Below are positions 22,756 through 34,999 of a stretch of DNA of 64,000 nt, one piece after another. Position 1 is the first letter of the stretch, and each line of letters starts with the position of its first letter. The notes under the pieces are model-generated. The model was not told the origin of the DNA. It saw only the letters and a list, made by a program, of their open reading frames with translations, and made no database searches. Origin of the DNA: Epichloe hybrida (taxonomy: Eukaryota > Ascomycota > Sordariomycetes > Hypocreales > Clavicipitaceae). The position numbers and the translations under genes are program-made. The stretch is from assembly GCA_019022495.1 (NCBI GenBank), contig JAFEKR010000001.1, positions 7,068,001 to 7,132,000 of the forward strand. Direction: 5' to 3'.

Positions 22756-25700
22756 AAAGACACCTAGCTTATATATATATAGGTAGTCTAGCCTATTCTT
22801 ACCTATAAGGTAAGCGCTTACTACACCCTAACTAAGAAAGGAGGAAAACTATAAGGAATAGTTAGAAGTTTTATAGCAAACTAATTAACCTATCTCTAAA
22901 CTATAGCTAAAGTATTTAAGGCTATACTAATCACTTAGCTAGAAGTTAAAACCTATATCCCCCCCCTAGACCTTTACTTAAATAAGATAAAGTAAAAGTT
23001 TAAGGAAAGGATTATACTTAGTAAAATAATAAATAAGATATAGGCTATAGCTAACTTAGTATAAATAGTACTATAATGTAAAAGAAAACCCTTACTTACT
23101 AATAATAAACTAGATATATAACTATATAAGAAGTAAAAGAAAAGATAGGAAGACTAGTATTTTAATAGGTAATAAAGATAATATAGGCATAGGAGAGAGC
23201 TAATAGAGAACTACTTACTTACCTATAACCTAAAGAAATTCTAGAAATTCTATACTAGGCTTAATAAGTATATCTTCTCTATAATAGTATAATTATATAT
23301 AGGAAAGATTAGCCTTAATAAGTTTCTCTTCTAAAGGTATATTCCTAGGGTAGCTTTGCCTCTATATAGCTATAGTTATATAGTTAAAGACTAGTACTAT
23401 ATAATTATTAACTATACTAACTATAACTATAGACGCCCCTAAATAAGATAGCCTAGAGATATATAGGAGGTAAGGCTAGCCTTAGATAATCCCCTAAAGG
23501 TAAGATATATTATAAAGTAATTCCTTAGTATAAGAAGACTCTAATACTATATATTAGCATAAGACCTAGCCTTTAGTTAATATAAACTAGGGGAGGATCT
23601 AGGCTACCCTAGAGGTAACTAAACTAACTAATAAATAAATACTATAAATAACTAAAGAGAGGCACTAGGTAAAATAGTATAGCTATAGAGGCAGGCTAGA
23701 CATAAGGTAAAATCACACTATAATAGGAAAACTATAGGTCTAGAATACTTATTAGATTAATTTTAAGTTAAAAAGCTATAGGTATTATTTTACACTAGCT
23801 TACTACTACCCCTTTACTAACCTAGAATTAGCCTTATTTCTCCTTAAGAATAAGGATTATATTCTCTATTACCTTACTCTTACCCTTAGCTAATAGGCTA
23901 GTAGCTAGGAGCTAGTTTATTTTTACTACTTAGGTATTAAGCTACTAGAGCTAAAAGATAACCTTATTATATTATTTCTCTATAGACCTAGACCTAGCTA
24001 GGTCTAGGCTTACTATAGCAGTGCCTTATTTTTTCTTAGCATGGTTTTTAGCATAGAGTTTCTTAACCTAAGCTATATAGTTCTCTAGGGCCTAGATAAT
24101 TAAAGTTAGCTATAGAATAAAGCTACTACTAAGCTAGAGTAAAATTACTTATATTACTCCTAGTAACTATACTAGCTTAGGTCTTAACTAACTACTAATA
24201 TTCCCCTTACTAGCTAGTAATATTTAGCTATAAGTAAATTAGCACTAGGGTAAGCTTAGAATAAGTACAGGAGTTAACATTACCTTAATATATACGTAAT
24301 TATAAACCTAATAATTAAAATAGGCATTAGACATTACCCCTTTATATGTAAATTAGCCTTACCCTTAGACTAAAAATAAACTAACTTACTAATAATATTA
24401 TAGTACTAATAGCCCTTATATTTAATAGATTATATCTTATAGGACACACACTAAATCTCTTATAGCTTACCTAGCTACCCTAGGTTAGACCTAGAAATAA
24501 GGCAAAATAAAGGTAAAGGGGACTTACTTCTAGGCCTTTTACCTTTACTTAATCTAATTACTTCTAGGTTAAGGACTTCCTTAAATACTTATCTAAGGTT
24601 ATAAGTTCCTAGGTAAATTAAAGCTAAAATAGCACTAAAAATAAGGTACTTATAGAGCTTAGTAATATTATAATATGTTTTTCTATATAAAACATTAGTA
24701 TTTAAACTAGTACTAGACTAAAGAAGCCTTAAATAGCTTCTAAAAGGGATAGGAAGGAAAAGAACCTATAGGAAATTTATTATAAGAAAAGGAAAAAGGT
24801 TAAAACCTTAAAGGGGGAGGAGCTTTTTTTTATACTTAAGAGAGAGAGAGAGAGAGACTAACTATAATATTAGCTAGAAAACAAAGTATAAGATAAGCAA
24901 ATATATAAATAGCGCGTAATTAATCTAGGAGCAAAACCACCTAGTTACTAGGCCTAAATTACCTACCTCTTACTATAATTAAATAAAACTATATACTTAG
25001 ACTTTATAAGACATTTAGACTAATACTAGGTTAAATCTAGCTAAAAAGTAAGGCACTAGAAGAGTTAGAAGTAAAGCAAATAAAAAGTAAATTATTATTA
25101 TAAATCTAAATTTACTATACCCTAGGGTAAAGCAAGAGATATAAAGCTAGGTTAAAGTAAGACTAAACTAGCACTAAAGGGAGCTAGTTAGGATTATTAC
25201 TATACTTTTTCCTTTCTTTTTTATTTTCTTTAGGATAAGGCTAGTATAAGCTAGCACTAAACACCTATAATTAATTATACCTAATATAGCACAGACTTAG
25301 AAGAGGGTTAGCGCTAGCTTATTAATAGACATAAGGGGGTTTTTCTTCCTAGTAAAGGGTTTTCCCTCTTAACTAAGCGGATAGAGTACTAGGAATAGCT
25401 ACATAGTTAGCTAGCTAGCGTAAAGAATATATATATATATATATATTCCCTTATTTTTATTAATTAAGCTATATATAATACTACTAATATTATATCTAAT
25501 TTAGTACCTCTTATAACCCAAAGTTTACTATCTTTACAATTAAGTCTTAGTACTTTTTTTAAAAAAAAAGGCCTAGGCCTCCCTCAAGTGAATTCTCACT
25601 AGATAATGTTATTAATCTAGCTATAAAATTTATGCTAGAAAATAACTTATCTTTTACTACTATAACTAGTAATTCTTTTAATGAATTACTAAGTTACTTT

Positions 25701-28224
25701 AAGTAAGTACCTATTCTTAATCCCTTATTATTTAGCTAATAATTATAGTTCCAATATTATATCTTCTTTTAATTATCGGAATATTTCTATAAATATCCAT
25801 AATTTATATAATAAATCCTTCCAAGAGCTTATTATTAAGCTTAATAAGTACTTTTTAAATTTTGGCTATATATCTTTACAACTAGATATATGGATATCTT
25901 TTAATTCAAAGTCTTATTTAGGAATTATTGGAAATTAGATAACTTTAGATTTTCAATTAGAATATAAGCTTCTTAGTATGTACTTATATAACTATAATTA
26001 CCTAGCTTTTATAATACTAATACTATTAACTAGGATTTGAAAACTTAAAAAGCACACATACTGGAATATATATAAATGATATATTCACCTAGCTTATAGC
26101 TTTATATAAGATACAACTACTATCTATTATAAGGTTAGTTATATTAATTCTTTATAAGTTTCTATATATACTAATTAACTATTAACCTCTTTTAGTCTTA
26201 CTAGAGATAATGGTTCTAATAATAATACTTTTATAAGTGCTTTTATTAGTACTAATTATAATAGTATTAGTATTAAAGAACCTACAGATATCCGATGTAT
26301 TACACATGTTTTAAACATTGTTGCTAAAGATATAATTACTAGCTTTATAAAAGCTACAACAAGCGCAGAAGATATTAAGAAATATAAGAATAGCGAAATT
26401 CTATTCTATTTAACAGAACAATTTTCAAATTTAACAAAATCCGAAAGAGATCAATTTATAGGCCTTATCTAAGGTAAGCTATTATATCTTATTTTATAAA
26501 TTTATTACTAATTTAAACTATAGGAATTATAGGAAAAGTTAAAAAGCTAGCTATTCTAATTAAGAATAATGCAAATCTTTATTAAGATTGGCTTATTGCT
26601 TTAAAAGAGGCTAAATCTCAAGGAAAACTAGCAGTAAATTGCAATATAACTAAAATTTCACTAGGTAAGTTACTAACTATATACTATTAGGTATTAAGTA
26701 CTAACTATTCTTTATAGCTAATAATACTAGGTGGAATTCAACTTATTTAATGATTAATACTACACTTCTATTAAAGGAAGCTATATTAATCTTTAATGAA
26801 AAAACCAATATATCTGCTTTTAAAGATGCCTGCCTAAAAAGTTAAGAATGGGTAGACTTAAGCACTTTAAGTGAGATTTTAGAGGTTTTCTATTATCTAA
26901 CTATAGTATTACAAGGGCAAAAATATAATACATTAAGCCTTATGCCTTTATTTATAGTTAAGATATATATATATCTTACTACTATATTAAAGGATTAAAA
27001 AGCTTATGCAAAAGTATGTTATTATCTATAGTTTTATCTTACTATATTAAATACTAACACTTATAGGATTAAATAAGCTATAATTCACTTGCAAATACCT
27101 TTACTAATGCAATAAATATAGGCTTAAAAAAGTTAAATGCTTATTTTCCTAGAGATATAAATGAAAGCTTTAACTTTTATAAGCCTTATTTATTAGCATT
27201 TTTACTCGATCCTCGATTAAATCTATTAGCATTACGAAATTAGTTAAACCTAACTGAAGATATAATTGAGAAGATTTTAAACTCATTAAAAGCTGAATAT
27301 AAGGAGTATGTATAACCCTAGTCTCTCCTAACCCTAACCTTTAAAATTAAATCCCTTTATAATTTATACTAATATTAAAGACTAGACATAAAAGCTTATA
27401 TAAGGCTAGAAATGAATCTTTTAATAATTCTAGCTCTGATAATGAAAACAATGAAGCTTCTACTTTAGTTGTTAATTTATCTAGAATTAAAAGACATCCT
27501 AGCCCATTTAGTAATCCTAGGCCTAAGAAACCTACTTTAGCCCTTTACTAAGGTTTATTTCCAAAAGAAAGAAATAAATCTATTAAAAAGGCTAGAAAAA
27601 ATGAAATTTCTAGTTATATAAAGCTAGAACAACTACATAATAAGGTATATTATTACATACTAATAGTTACTTACTTTACTTATACTAATTACTATTTAGG
27701 ATGATATATTTAATTAGTGGGCTAAAAATCAAGAAGCCTTTCCAATTTTATCTATTTTAGCTCGAAAATACCTTGCAATCCCTGTAACATCTGCTGCTAT
27801 TGAAGGTTAATTTAATTAAGGTGGAAATGTTCTTACAAAAAGAAGAACATTACTACTAAATTTAACCTTACGGGAATTATTATTATTAAAGAGTTAGGAA
27901 AAACAATCCCTAAAACCTTTAATTAAGGAATATCCTTCCTTTTTTGAATATAATACATTAGATTCAGAAGAATCTAATAATTCAGAAAATACTGATAATT
28001 TAGAAGATTCTAATACCTCTGAATTTGAATCTTAGGTAAAGGGAAAAGGAAAGGAAAAAGCTAACCCTACTACTATTAGTAGTGAATCTAGCGAAGATTA
28101 CTAGTCTTAGATTAGTAATCTTTAAGATTTTAGATCAAAAAGTAGTAATTTAGCTTATATTAATATATTAAGTTATTACTAATTAACTACTACTATTTCT
28201 ATTGCTTTTACTCTTAGTCTTTAA

Positions 28225-28455
28225 CTATTATTACTATTATTACTATTATTACTATTATTACTATTATTACTATTATTACTATTATTACTATTATTACTAT
28301 TATTACTATTATTACTATTATTACTATTATTACTAGTATTACTATTATTACTATTATTACTATTATTACTATTATTACTATTATTACTATTATTACTATT
28401 ATTACTATTATTACTATTATTACTATTATTACTATTATTACTATTATTACTATTA
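28225..28455 (+). repeat. TTACTA microsatellite
   Basis: Nearly pure TTACTA hexamer, about 38 units, in the hAT downstream of the transposase. Counterpart of the run at 10047-10715. Confidence 0.93.
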
Positions 28456-28680
28456 TTTTACTTTTATTATTATTTTAAAAAAACATAAAAGAGAAAACAT
28501 TTTTATAATATTAACATTTTTAAAAACCTTAAAATACTAAGTTATTAAAAACTATAGCTTTTACTATAGTAATTTACTTATAATTACTAGTATTTATATT
28601 TAAGTTATTTATTTATTATTTATTTATTATTAAACTTTAACACTAATAATATTATAAGTAATCTTAGTAATTTAAGATTA
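28452..28680 (+). repeat. hAT internal module, copy 2
   Basis: Direct copy of 10710-10935 with a few transitions, beginning ATTATTTTACTTTTATT. It is followed by TAATCTTAG / TAATACTAG repeats (28665-28760) before the decamer array. Confidence 0.85.
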
Positions 28681-28754
28681 CTAATCTTAGTAATCTTAGT
28701 AATACTAGTAATATTAGTAATACTAGTAATATTAGTAATACTAGTAATATTAGT

Positions 28755-29010
28755 AATATTAGTATTATAAGCTATTATAAGCTATTATAAGCTATTATAA
28801 GCTATTATAAGCTATTATAAGCTATTATAAGCTATTATAAGCTATTATAACCTATTATAAGCTATTATAAGCTATTATAAGCTATTATAAGCTATTATAA
28901 GCTATTATAAGCTATTATAAGCTATTATAAGCTATTATAAGCTATTATAAGCTATTATAAGCTATAATAAGATATAATAAGCTATTATAAGCTATAATAA
29001 GATATAATAA
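28755..29010 (+). repeat. 10-bp minisatellite TATTATAAGC
   Basis: About 25 tandem decamers of very uniform sequence with a few RIP-like variants (TATAATAAGA). Shares unit length and core with the array at 10925-11545. Confidence 0.9.
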
Positions 29011-29379
29011 GCTACTTATATTAAGTTTACTAGTAGTTCTTTTTATAGTTTTTTTAAAATAAGTAATAATAATAATTTATAGAAATATAAAATAATTTAT
29101 AGAAATATAAAATAATTTATAGAAATAGTAAATAATATAATAAGAAGGTTTTTCTTTAAGTTATATTAGGGAAAAAGAGTATTAAGTTAAATAGTATTAT
29201 TAAAAAAGTATAATATTATATATAACCTTACTTAGTTATAGTAAAATTACTAAAATAATATAATATTATAAATTCTATAACTAATTAAATAAAATAGGGA
29301 ATAATAAAAGCTTTTATATAACTAGCATTCTTTTAATCCTTATAATACTAATAACTAATAAAAAGTCTAATACTACATT

Positions 29380-29582
29380 TGTAGTGTTTGTAGTTAGTGT
29401 AGTTTAGGAAAAAAAATTTGTAGTGTAATGTATTATAGTTTTTTTTTTTTTTGTAGTTAGTGTAGTGTAGTTTTTTTTTCCTTATAGTTAGTGTAGTTTA
29501 TAGTGTAGTGTAGTTTGTAGTGTAGTTACTACACTACACTATAAATACTACACTACACTACACGTTTTAGTGCAATACTCTA
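29380..29582 (+). repeat. hAT 3' terminal and subterminal repeats
   Basis: Dense GTAGTGTAG motifs first on one strand and then inverted (CTACACTACAC), ending CAATACTCTA at 29582. The reverse complement matches the start of the reversed derivative at 38075 over well over 300 bp. Confidence 0.8.
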
Positions 29583-29865
29583 GCTATTATATATTAGACT
29601 TTAGATAAGTAAGGGGCACCTCTTAACTAGAGGTTATAATACTTATTAAAGATAAAAATAGTTAGGAAGATATAAATTCTATAATTATTAGTAAGTTTTG
29701 TTAAATCCTATAAGTCTATAACTAGTTAGCATTTAGCTATAACTCCTATTATTTCGCTAAGGTAAGTTAAAACTAGTGTTATACCCTTGCCACTCGCTTA
29801 GAAAGTATAGTTTAATAGAATAGTAAATAAGTTTAATATAATAGGTTTTAGTCTAGGGTTATAAA
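29583..29865. other. Short degraded stretch between elements
   Basis: RIP-affected sequence between the hAT 3' end and the pentanucleotide-bounded element. No gene recognised. Its last bases GGGTTATAAA are the left target duplicate of the next element. Confidence 0.5.
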
Positions 29866-29870
29866 CAGAG

Positions 29871-29960
29871 CATTGCAATACAATACAATACAATACATCT
29901 AAAATTTTACAATACAATACAATACATGTATTATTTGTATTGTTTTGTATTTTTTTTTCT
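29871..29960. repeat. Terminal pentanucleotide repeat (AATAC)
   Basis: Two short runs of AATAC followed by GTATT-type sequence (GTATTATTTGTATTG). Mirrors the longer array at 31990-32192. Confidence 0.8.
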
Positions 29961-30029
29961 TTTTTTTAGTTTTAAGTTAAATTCCTTTATTATAAGGTAT
30001 ATATAGTTTATTTAATACCTTTTAATAGC

Positions 30030-30170
30030 TTATAATACTCTATAATAGCTTATAATACCCTATAATAGCTTATAATAGCTTATAATAGCTTATAATAGCT
30101 TATAATAGCTTATAATAGCTTATAATAGCTTGTAATAGCTTGTAATAGCTTGTAATAGCTTGTAATAGCT
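30030..30170. repeat. 10-bp minisatellite TATAATAGCT
   Basis: About 14 decamers, the reverse complement of the AGCTATTATA unit found in the hAT arrays; the last units are TGTAATAGCT. Confidence 0.9.
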
Positions 30171-30203
30171 TACAAATTTAATAGCTATTAGTATTAGCTA
30201 GTA

Positions 30204-30590
30204 TTCCTTTTAAGTAAAAATTATATATCTAAGCATAAAAGCTATAGATAAGTAACTAATAGTTATAAGAACCCACTTATAAACTCACTTTTATTAAAAA
30301 CCCTCTCTTTAAATAAAGATTATATATTTAAGTAAGAAAGCTATTGATAAGTTACTAATAGTTATAAAGACCCACTTATGGACCCACTTTTATTAAAAAC
30401 CCTCTCTTTAAGTAAAGGTTATATATTTAAGTAAGAAAGCTATTGATAAGTTACTAATAGTTATAATAACCCACTTATGGACCCACTTTTATTAAAAACT
30501 CTCTCTTTAAGTAAAGGTTATATATTTAAGTAAGAAAGCTATTGATACGTTACTAATAGTTATAATAACCCACTTTTCGGACCCACTTTT
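30204..30590. repeat. 99-bp tandem repeat
   Basis: Almost four units. The anchor CCCTCTCTTTA recurs at 30301, 30400 and (as CTCTCTCTTTA) 30499, exactly 99 bp apart. Each unit contains two near-repeats of ACCCACTTAT / GACCCACTTT. Confidence 0.92.
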
Positions 30591-31079
30591 TTATTCATAT
30601 TCTTTATGATAAGAGAATTATATCTTATATATAAATATATAGTAAATTATTTTTTTTTATATTTAAAATACTATTTTCTTTTATTTAAAAAAAGCTAATT
30701 TTATTATATAAAATTATATAAAACTATATAAAATATATATAGCTAAGACTTTTATAAAGCTTTTTATTATATTTATATAAACTATTAAAAAGTCTAGTTA
30801 TTAAATTAAAATAAGTATTTTTAATTAAGATAAGTATTAAGAAACTTTTTTATAGACTTTTTACTTATTCTTTTATTTAAAAAACCTATAAAGTTAAAAA
30901 AGTATATTATAAATCTAAAAAAAAATTCTTTTAAACCTAGGAAAGTTTTATTTAAGATAAAATATTTTATTATATTTTTTAAAAAGTTTACTTATATTAG
31001 TATATTTTTCTTTAGATTTAATATCTTATTAATTAAGAATATTAAATAATTTCTTTAGGGTAATTATTATAATAAAAGC

Positions 31080-32030
31080 TAAAAAAGGTATAAAAATTAG
31101 TAGTAAATCTGTAAAAAATAATAGAATAGTGAAAAGACTTTTATAATATAGAAAAAAAATTAAAGTATAAGCCTATATTCTAATATATAATATTTAGCTA
31201 CCCTAAATATATAATAAGCTTACTTTACTAAATAAGCTAAAACTTTATAAAATTTTAAATAAATTTCTAAATTATTTATAAAAATAGGAATACTATATTT
31301 AAATTACCCTCAAAATCTAATATATTTAGGATATATATACTACCCTTAATATCATATAATACATTATATTGTATTGTATTGTATTGTATTGTATTTTTTA
31401 TATAATAAAATCATTAATAAATCCTATAAAAAAGATATAAAGTTAAAAAAACCTTTTAAATATAGTAAATAAATTAAGGTATAAGATAAGATAAAAATAA
31501 ACCATATATAGCTACCCTATATATATAATAAGCTTACTTTACTAAATAAGCTAAAACTTTATAGAATTTTAAATAAATATCTAAATTATTTAAAAAAATA
31601 CGAATACTATATTTAGATTACGCTTAAAATCTAATATATTTAAGATATATATACTACCCTTAATATTATATAATACATTATATTGTATTGTATTGTATTA
31701 TATTGTATTTTTTTATATAATAAAAGTAATAGTAAATCCAAGAAAAAAGATATTAAGATAAAAGAACCTTTAAAAAGTATAAAAAAAATCATTCTATAAA
31801 CTAAACTAAGAATTACTTTATTAAGGTATATAATATCTATAATAAGCTTACTTTTATAAATAAGCTAAAACTTTATAGATTTTTAAATAAATAACTAAAT
31901 TATATATAAGAATAAGAATACTATAATTAAATTACTTAAAAAATCTACTATATAATGAATTTATATAATACTCCACTTTTTTTTTTCCCTAATAATACAT
32001 TGTATTGTATGTATTGTATTGTATTGTATT
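31080..32030. repeat. 314-bp tandem repeat, three units
   Basis: AAGCTTACTTT recurs at 31216, 31530 and 31844, spacing 314 bp. Each unit ends with a (GTATT)n run (about 31370, 31680, 31995), so the terminal pentamer appears to have been amplified with the unit. Confidence 0.88.
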
Positions 32031-32192
32031 GTATTTTTAATACAATACAATACACAATACAATACATAGGGCAATACAATACAATACAATACATCGAAGA
32101 GCCAAAAAATACAATACAATACAATACAAGGGCAATACAATACAATACAATACATCGAAGAGCCAAAAAATACAATACAATACAATACAATA
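31990..32192. repeat. GTATT / AATAC pentanucleotide array
   Basis: GTATT run followed by AATAC runs, including two almost identical subunits with CATCGAAGAGCCAAAAAATA (about 32092-32130 and 32150-32188). The inverted arrangement could form a long hairpin. Confidence 0.88.
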
Positions 32193-32400
32193 ATGGGTTA
32201 TAAATATCCTTAAGTAAAAACATATCTTAAATTCGCTATAGCTCCTTATTAGTAACTAGTTATATTACTTATATAAAGGCAAAGGTAAGGGTTAATTACT
32301 TACTTATAAAGGGGTTTGCTCTCCCTTATAGCTGTAGTAAAGGTAATAATAGTAATAAAGGTAGTAGTTACAAACCCCTAATATTAGTAAGATCCCTCTT

Positions 32401-34700
32401 TTACTTTCTTTCCTTATTAATACTATTCCTAGCTAGCCTCCTAAGTGAAGCTCTAGTGTTATTATTATTAGTTATAAGAGGGTTACCTTCTCTAGTCCCC
32501 TTACTAGTCTTATCTTTATTATTATTAGGCCCTTTTTTCTTACCCTTATTATTAATAGTGCCCTTAGGGCTACTATTACTCCTTTTCCCTCTATTACTAT
32601 CCTTATCTCTTTCTCTAGCATTACTATTACCTCTAGTTTTCCCCCTTTTACTACCTCCTATACTCTTATAATTATTACCCCTAGGGTCTTTCTTTTCACT
32701 AGCTTTACCTTTAGTCTTCTTACCCTTAATAATTTCTTCTTTAAATATATTATCCTTAGTATTATTATCTCTAGAATTAAAAGGTAGCTTAGATAAATTA
32801 TTATTACTTCTAATATACTTCTCTTTATTTATAATAATTAGGATATTACTATTCTCTATAACTTTATTAGGCACTCCTATCCTTAATAGTTACTTTACTC
32901 TCTATAGGTAAAAAGGCTTATTTCTATCTTCTAGTTCTATTAGGACCTTTCCCTTATTCCCTTTATATAGATATAAGGTCCTTATATATCTTACTATAGC
33001 CCTAGTTAAATAATACTATAGTAAGAAGTCTTTAGGTATTATTATAGTTTATACTTTAATTAGGTCTTTAGGCATAGGCAATCCTATTAAGCAAAATAAC
33101 CTAAGTGCTTAAAGACCCTAGATAAGCATAGTTAGTGTGTTATCTATTATGCCTTTACTCTTCACTAGATTATAGGGGATACTAAAGAGATAATCTTATA
33201 AATAAATTAGTATTACTAGTAGCTAAAAGTAATATAATAGTCCCTTAACTCTTAAGGTTACTTATCTTAACTCCTATTACACTATATTATTAATTAAGCG
33301 CCCTTAATTTCTTATGCTTATATTATTACTAAATAGCTTAATAGCTCTTACTAAGAGTAATAGTATAACTTAGAATAAATAAGGGAATTTTAATAGTTTT
33401 AGTTTATAGCTTAGCTATAGCTAATACTAGAAATAAAGGTAGAATTTTTTAGCTCTAATAAGCCTAATATCTAAAATAATAAGCCTACCTTTTTTCCTAG
33501 AAATATAGATATAGTTTTTAGTCTTATATATTACTAAGTTAACTAAATCCCCCTATATTACTAATGCTATAAGAAGGCTAGTAGTGTAGAAAATATCTAT
33601 TAGGTATACCTTAATAAACCTTCTTACTATCTTAAGGATAAATATAGGAAACTTAAGTGTAAATATAAGAGAGAATATATAGAAGTAAACTCTAGAAGTA
33701 GCTTTAGTATAAGGGGTAAGCTAGTATATCTTACTAACCCCTCCTATTAATTTAGGATAGTTTACTATCTTAACTATTAAAATCTTTTAAGCGTATAATA
33801 GCTTAATAGTATTACCTCTCTTTAATTAATTATATATCTTAGCGCACTAAGTTAATAAGTTATTAAAGGTTAGGTTTTCTTATTTAGTAAGTAACTTTTA
33901 CTTAAACTTTAATTTCCTTAACTCTCTAGTTATTTAATTCTTTAAAGTTTAATTAGCTACTAGTAAAAGTAAACCTTTTATTACTTTTAGATTCCCTTTT
34001 ACTAGTAATTCTTAGTAAAGGATTACTAGAGAAGGCTTTATATAATTCCTTATTACTAGGTTAAAGAATATTCCTATTATATAGTTATTATCCTAAAGGA
34101 AGTTCTCTCTCTAGTTTATACCTAGCGCTTATATAGCTATAGGGTGTATTATATTTAAGAGGTATTCTATAAAGATTTATCTAAGGCTTTTAATTATAGT
34201 ATTTGCCCCTTTACCTTTAACTCCTATAAGTAATAAATCACATATAGTTACTACTATAATTATTACTATCTTCTTAAGATTATATAGCCTTAGGCACTTA
34301 TTTACTAGGCTAAATATATACTATTTTCTAGGTTAAAGGTTTTTATTCTTAAATAAGTCTTCTCCCTATAACTTATTTACTATTTTTACTAGCACTTTAC
34401 CCTTATTCTTAATAACTAGAAGTTATCTATTTAGCTTAAGGGTTACCCCCTTTACCTTATTACTTCTCTATTCCTATATTCTTTCTTTTTAAATAGTATA
34501 AGTAAAAGCTAGCTCCTTAGGGTCCTATATATAATATAAGTCTTTAAATAGGTTTAAGTCCTTTTACTTAATACTTACTTAGTGTATTTCTCTAGCTACT
34601 AGTAAAGTAACTATCTATTTAGTAAGACTAAGAGCTTTTCCTAGACTTATAGTTATAGAAGCTATACTAAGAGAAAATTTAATAATAAATGGTTTTAAAT
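32401..34700 (-). pseudogene. Long degraded minus-strand coding region of unknown family
   Basis: After reading TAG/TAA as mutated Gln/Trp, the minus strand shows extended protein-like frames. An upstream part at about 33300-34300 has clusters of hydrophobic and basic residues. The last part (32401-32874) is open for 157 codons and extremely rich in Lys, Asn, Gly and Ser, as in nucleic-acid-binding tails of gag-like proteins. It lies downstream, on the same strand, of the Gypsy RNase H-integrase region. It could be an extra ORF of that element, the gag of another element, or unrelated. No catalytic motif recognised. Confidence 0.35.
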
Positions 34701-34999
34701 AAGAATATAAAGGTATAGCGTGATTATAGTAAAGTAGGAGGGAAGAGGTCTTTAACCTTTAAATAAAACTTAATAAAATTTATTAGGGTTAAACTTAGAA
34801 TAGTAATAGGGTTTTCCCTTAGTAATTAAGAAGAAGGGTAAAAAGTGCTAGAATATAAGAGAAGGAGGGGGAAAGTATATAGTCTCCTTTAATTCTTACT
34901 TTAAGCTTACTCTTAGCTTACCTTTTCCTACCTTTTAATTAACTACTAACCTATGCTTTTTTTTCTTTCCTTTTCTCTCTCTCTCTCTCTTTTTTTATT

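Larger units (their letters stand above)
13551..23800 (+). pseudogene. LINE copy B ORF2 remnant in two pieces
   Basis: Piece one, 13551-15745, holds the endonuclease GDFN box (about 13750-13765) and the reverse transcriptase with LISLLNIIGKIIE (about 14918-14955) and the F-T-N-N remnant of the catalytic box (about 15394-15405). Piece two, 22756-23800, holds the C-terminal region with the Cys/His knuckle. The Copia element separates them. Numerous TAG/TAA, as in copies A and C. The candidate minus-strand frame of copy A is also visible at about 23820-24350. Confidence 0.72.
13527..25444 (+). mobile_element. LINE copy B, 5'-truncated, split by a Copia element
   Basis: Begins at the equivalent of copy A position about 5132, so it lacks the first 1.7 kb (all of ORF1). 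It is flanked by the 13-bp TSD ATTCCCTTATTTT at 13514-13526 and 25445-25457. 5' truncation with a TSD of this size is characteristic of target-primed reverse transcription. It ends in a TA-rich tail (about 25425-25444). Copia sits at 15746-22755 within it; the LINE sequence before and after rejoins exactly across the 5-bp Copia TSD. The inner sequence matches copies A and C with mostly transition differences. Confidence 0.92.
13143..28125 (+). pseudogene. hAT transposase gene, interrupted and degraded
   Basis: Starts at ATG 13143 (MAKSTTSLVFTPSN). A BED-like zinc finger is visible at about 13360-13465 (C-Y-C..C, then H..H in HYKTRH). The gene is interrupted at 13527 by LINE copy B and resumes at 25458. 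Further on, the typical hAT block CITHVLNIVAKD lies at about 26293-26331. The C-terminal dimerisation region lies at about 27718-27900, with EAFPILSILARKYLAIPVTS followed by GGNVLTKRRT. At least two spliceosomal introns can be seen: GTAAGC at about 26473 to CTATAG near 26523, and GTATATT at about 27641 to TATTTAG near 27700. The frame ends at TAA 28123-28125 after an acidic Ser-rich tail. In-frame TAA/TAG and the LINE insertion make it non-functional. It appears less RIP-mutated than the LINEs. Confidence 0.85.
2498..29582 (+). mobile_element. hAT-type DNA transposon carrying nested insertions
   Basis: The 5' end starts CAAAGTATTG (ancestrally CAGAGTATTG, as at 36946 and 38075) and the 3' end finishes CAATACTCTA, the inverse of the same terminus after one G-to-A change. 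CAGAG-like termini are typical of hAT elements. Both subterminal arms are dense in GTAGTGTAG motifs, the kind of repeat hAT transposases bind. The arms are inverted copies over several hundred bases (for example 2740-2870 against about 29270-29390). Inside is a degenerate hAT transposase (13143-28125). Removing LINE copy A, and LINE copy B with its nested Copia, leaves about 8.56 kb. The 8-bp flanks (AGCGTAGG left, GCTATTAT right) do not match, so either the ends recombined with another copy or the flanks have diverged. Confidence 0.8.
29866..32196. mobile_element. Non-autonomous element bounded by AATAC/GTATT repeats
   Basis: Starts CAGAGCATTGCAATAC and ends in (AATAC)n followed by AATAATGG. 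The 8-bp sequence GTTATAAA occurs at 29858-29865 and 32197-32204, just outside the two ends, and can be extended to a 10-bp match GGGTTATAAA. An 8-bp TSD and a CAGAG-like start suggest a hAT relative. The interior has no transposase; it consists of a decamer array (about 30030-30170), a 99-bp tandem repeat (30204-30590), AT-rich filler and a 314-bp tandem repeat (about 31080-32030). The terminal pentamers are present in both orientations at each end, so the ends can also fold on themselves. Confidence 0.62.

Noticed and set aside
28225..28455. Possible CRISPR or telomeric array
   Set aside because: Pure TTACTA hexamers without spacers, not TTAGGG; a microsatellite in a eukaryotic transposon.
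2490..29590. 8-bp target duplication for the large hAT
   Set aside because: Left flank AGCGTAGG and right flank GCTATTAT do not match even allowing RIP transitions.
31948..32223. Open frames on both strands of 80-90 codons
   Set aside because: Pentanucleotide AATAC/GTATT repeats yield alternating Tyr/Asn/Thr or Tyr/Cys/Ile/Val/Leu strings; not genes.
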